Source: Costus lasius
Taxonomy: Eukaryota > Streptophyta > Magnoliopsida > Zingiberales > Costaceae
Assembly (NCBI GenBank): GCA_027563935.2
Contig: CM050453.2
Span: 62,046,018-62,110,017 of the forward strand
DNA length: 64,000 bases
Direction: 5' to 3'
Shown here: piece by piece, positions 56,988-64,000 of the stretch
How the letters are laid out: each line of letters begins with the position of its first letter
How positions within the stretch are numbered: the stretch's first letter is position 1
Translations under genes and position numbers: made by a program
The notes under the pieces: generated by a model
The model's input: the letters and a program-made list of their open reading frames with translations, nothing else
The model's database searches: none
Told to the model about the DNA's origin: nothing

Positions 56988-59900
56988 CTAATGGTTGAGA
57001 AATCTCAAACCCATATTATTACAGTGCTTCTCATGCTTCTGCTGCGCCAGAGGCTTGGTAAGCGGGTCTGCCAGATTGTCATCTGTATGAACCTTGCAGA
57101 CTTTGATCTCGCCTCGATCTATGATCTCCCTGATCAAATGAAACCGTCTCTGTATGTGCTTGGACTTCTGGTGCGACCGTGGTTCCTTTGCTTGTGCGAT
57201 TGCTCCAGTGTTATCACAGAAGATAACCAAAGGATCTGCACTCGAAGGAACGACACCAAGTTCTCTCACGAACTTACGAATCCACACTGCCTCCTTGGAT
57301 GCTTCCGAGGCTGCAACATACTCGGCTTCTGTTGTGGAATCAGCAACAGTTGACTGTTTGAAACTCTTCCACACCACTGCTCCTCCATTCAAGCTAAAAA
57401 CATAGCCTGATTGCGATCGGAAATCATCCTGGTCCGACTGGAACGAAGCGTCAGTATATCCTTCAATACTGAGTTCTTCCTGACCACCATATATCAAGAA
57501 CATATCTTTGGTCCTTCGCAGATATTTTAAAATGTTCTTGACTGCAATCCAGTGCGCCATACCTGGATTACTTTGGAAACGACTGGTTACGCTTAACCCG
57601 TAAGCGACGTCTGGGCGAGTACACAACATCGCATACATAATGGATCCAATAGCCGAAGCATAAGGCGTATTGTCCATTTCATCTTTCTCAGTCTGTGTTT
57701 GTGGACACTGACTCTTTGAAAGATTCAGACCATGTCTGACTGGAAGATATCCTCGTTTAGAATTCTCTAAATGAAATCTCTCCAGGACCTTATCGATGTA
57801 AGTACTCTGGCACAGCCCGAGAAGCCTCTTAGATCTATCCCTGTAGATCTTCACACCTAACACATAGGCTGCTTCTCCTAAATCTTTCATCTGGAAACAT
57901 TTCCTCAGCCATGCCTTCACAGCATGCATTTCAGGAATGTCATTTCCAATGATCAAGATGTCATCGACGTAGAGGACTAGAAAAGTAATCACGCTCCCAC
58001 TAAACCTCTTATATACACACGGGTCATCCTCGTTCTTGATGAAAGCAAATTCAGTAACTGATTCATCAAAACGAATATTCCAGCTTCTTGATGCTTGCTT
58101 AAGTCCATAAATGGACTTCTTTAACTTGCATATCTTATGACGATCTGCTGGATTAGTGAAACCTTCTGGTTGTGTCATGTACACATCCTCATCCAGATTT
58201 CCATTCAGGAAAGCTGTTTTCACATCCATCTGCCAGATCTCATAATCATAGTATGCAGCTATCGCGAAAAGAATCCGAATAGACTTAAACATGGCTACAG
58301 GTGAGAAAGTTTCATCATAATCTATCTCGTAGATTTGTTTGAAACCTTTCGCAACTAGCCTGCCTTTATAGGTAACTACGTTACCATCCATGTCAATCTT
58401 CTTCTTGAAGATCCATTTACAGCCTATAGGGATAACTCCCGGAGGCGGATCAACCAAATCCCAAACTTGGTTATCTGACATGGAGTCCATTTCGGCGCGC
58501 ATAGCTTCAAGCCATCTCGCTGACTCCGGTCCACTGACCGCATCCGCATAAGTGAGGGGTTCATCATTATCAATGATGTAGACTCCGTCATAACGCTCAG
58601 GTTGTCGATGGATCCTTCCCGATCTTCGCGGTTCCCGTGATATCTGAGCCTCAGGTTGTTCAATAACCTGTTCTACCGGCTCAGGCTCATCCAGCTATGC
58701 TTGACTACTTTGTCCTTCCTCTGGATTCTCATCCAGCTTTATTTCTCTCCCACTGGCCTCTTGCAGAAGAAACTCCTTCTCAAGAAATATGGCCGTCCGA
58801 GCAACAAAAACCTTGTTCTCTTTGGGATCGTAGAAATAATAACCCTTAGTTTCCTTAGGGTAACCGACAAAGATACATTTGTCAGATCTGCTCTCTAGTT
58901 TCCCAGAGGCGAGCTTTTTGACATAAGCCTCGCAGCCCCAGATCCTAATAAATGTCAAGCTTGGCTGTTTCCCATACCATAACTCATATGGCGTCTTTGA
59001 AACTGCCTTGGATGGCACTCGGTTTAGTACCTTTGCAGCTGTTTCCAGCGCAAAACCCCAAAAGGAGTATGGAAGAGTAGCCTGACTCATCATAGAACGA
59101 ACCATATCAAGTAACGTTCTATTTCTCCTCTCGGACACACCATTCCATTGCGGTGTTCCTGGCGGAGTGAGCTGTGAGATGATCCCACACTCCTTCAGAT
59201 AGTCAGTAAACGCATGACTTAGGTATTCACCACCTCGATCTGAGCGAAGTGCCTTGATATTTCGGCCTAGCTGATTCTGTACTTCATTCTTGAACTCTTT
59301 GAACTTGTCAAAAGATTCATTTTTATGTCTCATTAAAAAGACATACCCATACCTACTGAAATCATCAGTAAAGGTAATGAAGTACTGATAGCCACCTCTG
59401 GCATGTTTACTAAATGGCCCACACACATCACTGTGTATAAGGTCAAGTAAACCTGAAGCCCTTTGACCTTTGTGAAGAAAAGGTGACTTCGTCATTTTAC
59501 CCATTAAACAAGCATTGCATGTATCAATCTCCTTGTAGGAGAATGATCCCAGCAGTCCATGATCATGCAACCGCTTAATGCGTTTCTCGTTAATATGGCC
59601 TAAACGACTATGCCATAGCAAGGTGCTGTCATCAGCATACTTGGCTTTCTTAATATCAATTTGCTGTATAGAACATTCCATGTCCAACATGTATAACCCA
59701 TTGTTAATTGAACCAGTTGCATAAACAATATTATCAAAAGACAAAATACACTTTGAAATATTGCATTCAAAGGAAAATCCCTTCCTGACAAGAGCAGGAA
59801 TGGAGATAATATTTTTAGTAATACTGGGAACAAAATAACAATTGTTTAGTTCCAATACAAGTCCAGATGGTAAAGAAATGAAATAGTCTCCTACAGCAAC

Positions 59901-60869
59901 AGCAGCAACCCGTGCCCCGTTTCCAACGCGTAGGTCCACCTCATGCTGTCCCACCTGTCTTCTTCTCTTGAGTTCCTGTACATTTGAACAAATGTGAACT
60001 CCACATGCAGTGTCCAACACCCATGATATAGAAGAAGAGAACATGACCTCAGTCACGAATATACCTGAGCCAGAAGCGAAGCTTCCCCTCTTATCTCCTT
60101 GGAGCGCTTTACAGTCCTTTTTCCAGTGACCCAGCTGGCCACAGTGGAAACACCTGTATTCCTTGGACCGCTTAACCTTCTGCTTCAGAGCCTTGCTGTA
60201 GCTCTTGACAGGGGCCTTGCCCTTCTTCCCCTTCTTCTTGTTCCTAGAAGGAACCATCAAGACAGAGGTTGAAGGCTTACCCTTCAGAGTCTCCTCAGTG
60301 GTGAGGAGCATATTCAGCAGCTCTGCCGGAGTACAATCGATTTTGTTCATATTAAAATTAATAATGAACGCGTCGAATGAAGGCGGGAGAGACTGTAGAA
60401 TAATATCCACAGCAAGCTCCTGGTTGATGGTGTGCCCCAGTTTCTCCAGAGCTTCCTTGTGCCCAATCATCTTGAGCACGTGAGCTCCCACTGGGCTCCC
60501 TTCAGCCAGTTTGCTCTGAAAGAAGAGCTTCATCAAATTGTAGCGCTCTGTCCTCGCCTGTGCAGCATACAGCATCTTGAGGTTCGCTATAATCTCTATA
60601 GCCGACATATCCTCATGCTGACGCTGCAGCGGTGGCGTCATAGACGCTAACATCAGGCAAGCGACATCAATGCTATCATTGACGTGCTTTTCATAGGCTT
60701 CCCGAACCGCCCTTGCGGCGTTCGGAGCGGGCTGCGGCGGTATCGCCGTCTCGAGGACATACAGTTTCCTCTCTGCCTTAAGAACGATCTTAAGGTGTCC
60801 AAACCAGTCAGAGAAGTTCGGCCCAGCAAACTTCTCCCTTTCCAGTAGGGATCGCACATTGAAGTTCAT
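56988..60869 (-). pseudogene. Copia gag-pol of element G, broken by one TAG
   Basis: The frame is 3882 bp, the same length as the D gene. It carries TAG at 58695-58697 where A and F have CAG, in the linker between integrase and reverse transcriptase. Upstream are 724 codons with Gag, knuckle (CFHCGQLGHWKKDC), protease VLDTACG and integrase. Downstream reverse transcriptase with YVDD and RNase H remain open (56988-58502 from the first Met). No other lesion was seen. The stop lies 21 codons further along than the TAA in A. The truncated product would be Gag-PR-IN. Confidence 0.88.
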
Positions 60870-62719
60870 GGTGTTCGTTGCTGCAGGTATCTACAACAAT
60901 GCAAGAACAGCAAGGTCAGTATCAATGTATTAGAATCAATCAGGACTTAAGAAAGATTCTTTTTCTCACTATTTTATCTGGCTGAAAAATCCAGCAAAAC
61001 AGCCCGAAAGAGTAGTACTCTTTTAGTGAGATGGGATCCGGATTTCATACTTGGTCTCCGCGTCCCGCTCAGGCGAGATAAGATGCACAGAGAGTACAAG
61101 CACTAATCTCCGGTAGGCATTCCCTGCCGATCGCCAACCCGTGCGATTCCCCTTCATCTGGGCAATCCAGCAGACTGTGCCAACTGAGTTGGTACAACAC
61201 AGTCTCTGACCCCACAGATGGCTGCCTCCATGTGCTACCATATGCGCCACATATGTAGCCTACACGGTCAAGCTGACCCGACCTACTCCCTGGACCACCA
61301 TGTGCTATGCTGAGCAATGAGAAGGGATAAATCCCCACTCTGTAACACACAGGTGTAGTCCCACACCGTCTGAAGATAGATGGACGTGCCCACTGAGTGG
61401 GTACAACACGGCTCCAACGATAATCAGAACAGTGAGGTTTCGCGTCAGAAGGCTTACGAGCTTGATATTAAGCGTTGGATTTTCACGGTCTTTTATCTTC
61501 TTCACTATCATGCAATTCCTATGGTGATAGCAGAAGATAAACTTAATCATGCAATTCTAATATTTAAACAATAAATAAAAGAAAGCATGAATCTTATGTG
61601 GTAAAAGCCCATAGCCCTAGTGAGACCTTAACCTAACTTAAGTCTTCACTTGCTCTTCATGGGTCTTTTGCTGCTCATCTGGCCCAAACCAGGGCCCAAG
61701 CGCCAATTACAGCACAGGTGCGCCCACCAGGGAAAATGCGCCTGGTCCCAGAGTCGAACCCTGGACCTCCCACCTGGTCAAGCCACTGCTGCATGCGCCT
61801 CTGCCAAGTGTGCTCTGTGCTCTTGTCTAATTAAATTACAAATTTAACTATCTAGACAAGATTGACACGCAGGTCAATTACAATTTTATAAATTAAAGCG
61901 ATGTGATGCGCAGATCACAATAATTAATTTACAATATTTAAATCCCAGGCACGCAGGCCCCAGCACAGCACACAATTAATATGAGCAGCCCACATAAGAC
62001 TAAATAGACAAACATATGCATCCAATCAGCAATCATGTGATCCATAAAAATTAAAATTTTCGAAAAACCCCATGGGATCAATTTTAATTTCCTTATTCGC
62101 CCTTACTACCTTACAACGGTCCATTACTAGGGATCCACTCATCCAACCTAGTCAGATCCACTGCCCTTGCATGCACCAAGTCCTAACTGACTTGAGTCGA
62201 CCATAAGGTCAACCATGCATGCGCTAGGGCTGAACAACCACAATGAGGTCTGGCAAGCGGGTGTGACCCCGGGCCTAACTCATGTGTGTTCATAAGTTGT
62301 CTCAATCAGACATCGCTACACACCTGTCTGCAGTCGACCTATAGCCACCATAGGCTTGCGCCAAGGTGCTAACTGGTCGACCCATTCAGGCTGTCAGATG
62401 GTCTGATCAGACTGTTGGATCTAACCTAGGGGATGACTTCAACCCTAGTAACCCGTCTAAGGGTTTACAGTAAGGCCTTAGATCTATAGTGAGTCGCGCA
62501 TGTGTTTAAGTTTTTAAGAAAACCAACAACATTGTAAATGCGCCAAGACATCAAACATGCGCAAGATATAGAAACATACATATGGATGTATTTTCGCAAG
62601 ATGATACATAATATCATGAAACTTTCGCATGTCAATTAGATCTAGGCATATGCGCAAATATGGATCAAACATTAAGCAATCATAAAAACATGCATGATAA
62701 ACCTTGCTTTGATACCAAT
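60870..62719 (-). other. Long leader and primer site of element G
   Basis: The primer site reads TGGTATCAAAGC on the minus strand (62717-62706), one mismatch from the usual type. The leader shares the A and D features: hairpins at 61389-61401 and 61180-61192 and the gtctgatcagac palindrome at 62401-62412. No ORF is supported. Confidence 0.7.
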
Positions 62720-64000
62720 TGAAAGTCCCCTAAAGAGGGAAGGAAACCCTAATAGGCGCAACTAAGGGATTTAAAACAGCGGAAGAGGGTTTCTAAGATC
62801 GCATAGCATGTATTATGATCAACTTTAAAATATGAAAAAGAATTCATACCATGGCCATTTCAAGATGGCGCCTTGGAAGCAAAGATCAAATGAGATCTTC
62901 TCCTTGTCGTCACACACAGGATGATGACGCTATCTCCCTTGGTGCTCCTTGTGCTAGCAAGGTTCCAAGAGGTCCTTGTCGAGTGAAAGGGAATGATGAG
63001 ATCTCGATCTCTCTTGGCCGAATCCTCCTCTATCCTTCAAGCGTCGCCGCACTCACACAAGGTGTCGAGAGGAATATGGGCGAGAGGGAGAAATCGTAGA
63101 GGCGAAAATAGAGCATACTCTATTTGGACGAGAGCACTCTCCAAGTGGAGATCATGGTTACTAAAAATAGTAACCACTCATCGCCCCAACGTTCACACCA
63201 AGTGAACATGTCGTCAACTCCTCTCCCCTTGAACCATGCGCTCATTTAGTGAGCCGGTTCATTTTGGTTCAATTTAAGAACCAATCAAGCCAAGCAACTA
63301 GCCCAAATCATAATTAAACCATAAGGCTTTTGATCTGACCGTTGATCTCTTAATGCTCCTGATCTGACCGATCTAGCATCCATTCTCTCGATCGAAGCTT
63401 ACCGATCTCAAGCCCTAATCAATCAAACATGATCAGACCAGATCTCACTTACAATCAGAGATTAAATCCCTTTAAACTGAACCCAAACAATTCAGTCCAC
63501 ACGATCTGACTTAAGTAAGCCATATCATCAAATTGTGCGACCCTAAGGGTTTCCTTTAAATGTCGGTAACGATAACTCACGTCATCACGATCAGTGAGGG
63601 GTATCTAGCAACACATCACTATCTCCCGATATAAAGAAAAGAGTCTTCCAAGACTACACCCAAAAACAGCACAAGTGTGAATCAACTTCACTAGGCATAC
63701 AAATGTCCTTTGCCACTGGATGTTCTTATTGGACAAGCGTGTCAAGCTTGTAACTCCAATATGACGAGCATGATTAGAACAGATGAACACTGTCACCTGG
63801 GTATGGCCATACTCTTTTCTCAATCATCTCATCCAGGGGGCCCCTTTAGAACATCACACTCCTTTAAACAAGGAGACGGCAATCCTATGTCTATCACTAG
63901 TGCCCTAACCTGACTCAAGCTCACCATCCAAGATAGTCTATAATCATTATGTTTCAAATGATATTGAACTACCTCAAAACAATGACAATCATCATTTAGA
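62720..64000 (-). repeat. 5' LTR of element G, truncated by window edge
   Basis: It starts tgaaagtcccctaaag beside the primer site and matches 55280-56560 with four differences seen by eye (for example ctctctggg versus ctctcttgg). The remaining 400 bp or so are outside the window. Confidence 0.92.

Larger units (their letters stand above)
55280..64000 (-). mobile_element. Element G: Ty1/copia retrotransposon, right end cut off
   Basis: The complete left LTR (1688 bp), polypurine tract, gag-pol, 1.85 kb leader, primer site and the first 1281 bp of the right LTR are in the window. The left flank is cttaa (55275-55279); the other target copy lies outside. I saw four LTR differences over the shared 1281 bp. 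It is inserted into the M LTR in the same orientation. Confidence 0.9.

Overview
The window looks like plant nuclear DNA made almost entirely of LTR retrotransposons nested inside one another. The initiator-methionine tRNA primer binding sites (TGGTATCAGAGC type), Ty1/copia polyproteins with a 1.7 kb LTR, a chromovirus-like Ty3/gypsy element with 3.5 kb LTRs, and the absence of any host gene, tRNA or rRNA all point to repeat-rich intergenic DNA of a flowering plant. I cannot name the species. Elements are labelled A-M here for reference only.

Left half (1-26945). A gypsy remnant J lies on the minus strand: its gag start is at 2323 and its 5' LTR begins at 2436. A Copia-type LTR (K) is lodged in the gag at 2232. 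B, a gag-only gypsy-like element on the minus strand, sits in the J LTR (3460-26940, target duplication aggtg). Two Copia elements sit in B's right-hand LTR: A (7666-16779, duplication ctgtg) and D (17820-26890, duplication ccttt). Removing A and D restores a B LTR of 619+1035+45 = 1699 bp, exactly the length of the intact left copy. D has LTRs of equal length with no difference found by eye and one open 1293-codon gag-pol, so it is the best candidate for a functional element. A is its close relative with one nonsense codon.

Right half (27230-64000). H is an old, broken Copia on the minus strand. C, a plus-strand short element (30113-35625, duplication agttg), interrupts its reverse transcriptase. 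F, a Copia on the minus strand, interrupts its 5' leader at 37958. F in turn carries E (gypsy, 41434-52392, duplication cttct) in its coding region. It also carries a further Copia LTR, M, from 53656. G, another Copia with one nonsense codon, sits inside the M LTR and runs off the right edge.

The most unusual item is the pair B and C. They share LTR ends, primer site, leader and a long C-terminal protein module, and each ORF continues through the polypurine region into the 3' LTR. Their N-terminal halves differ: B encodes a capsid-type Gag without a zinc knuckle, and C encodes a retropepsin-like domain whose catalytic motif has changed. Neither has reverse transcriptase or integrase, so both must depend on helpers. 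E also looks partly defective, because an in-frame deletion appears to have removed the end of gag, the zinc knuckle and the protease active site while pol stayed open.
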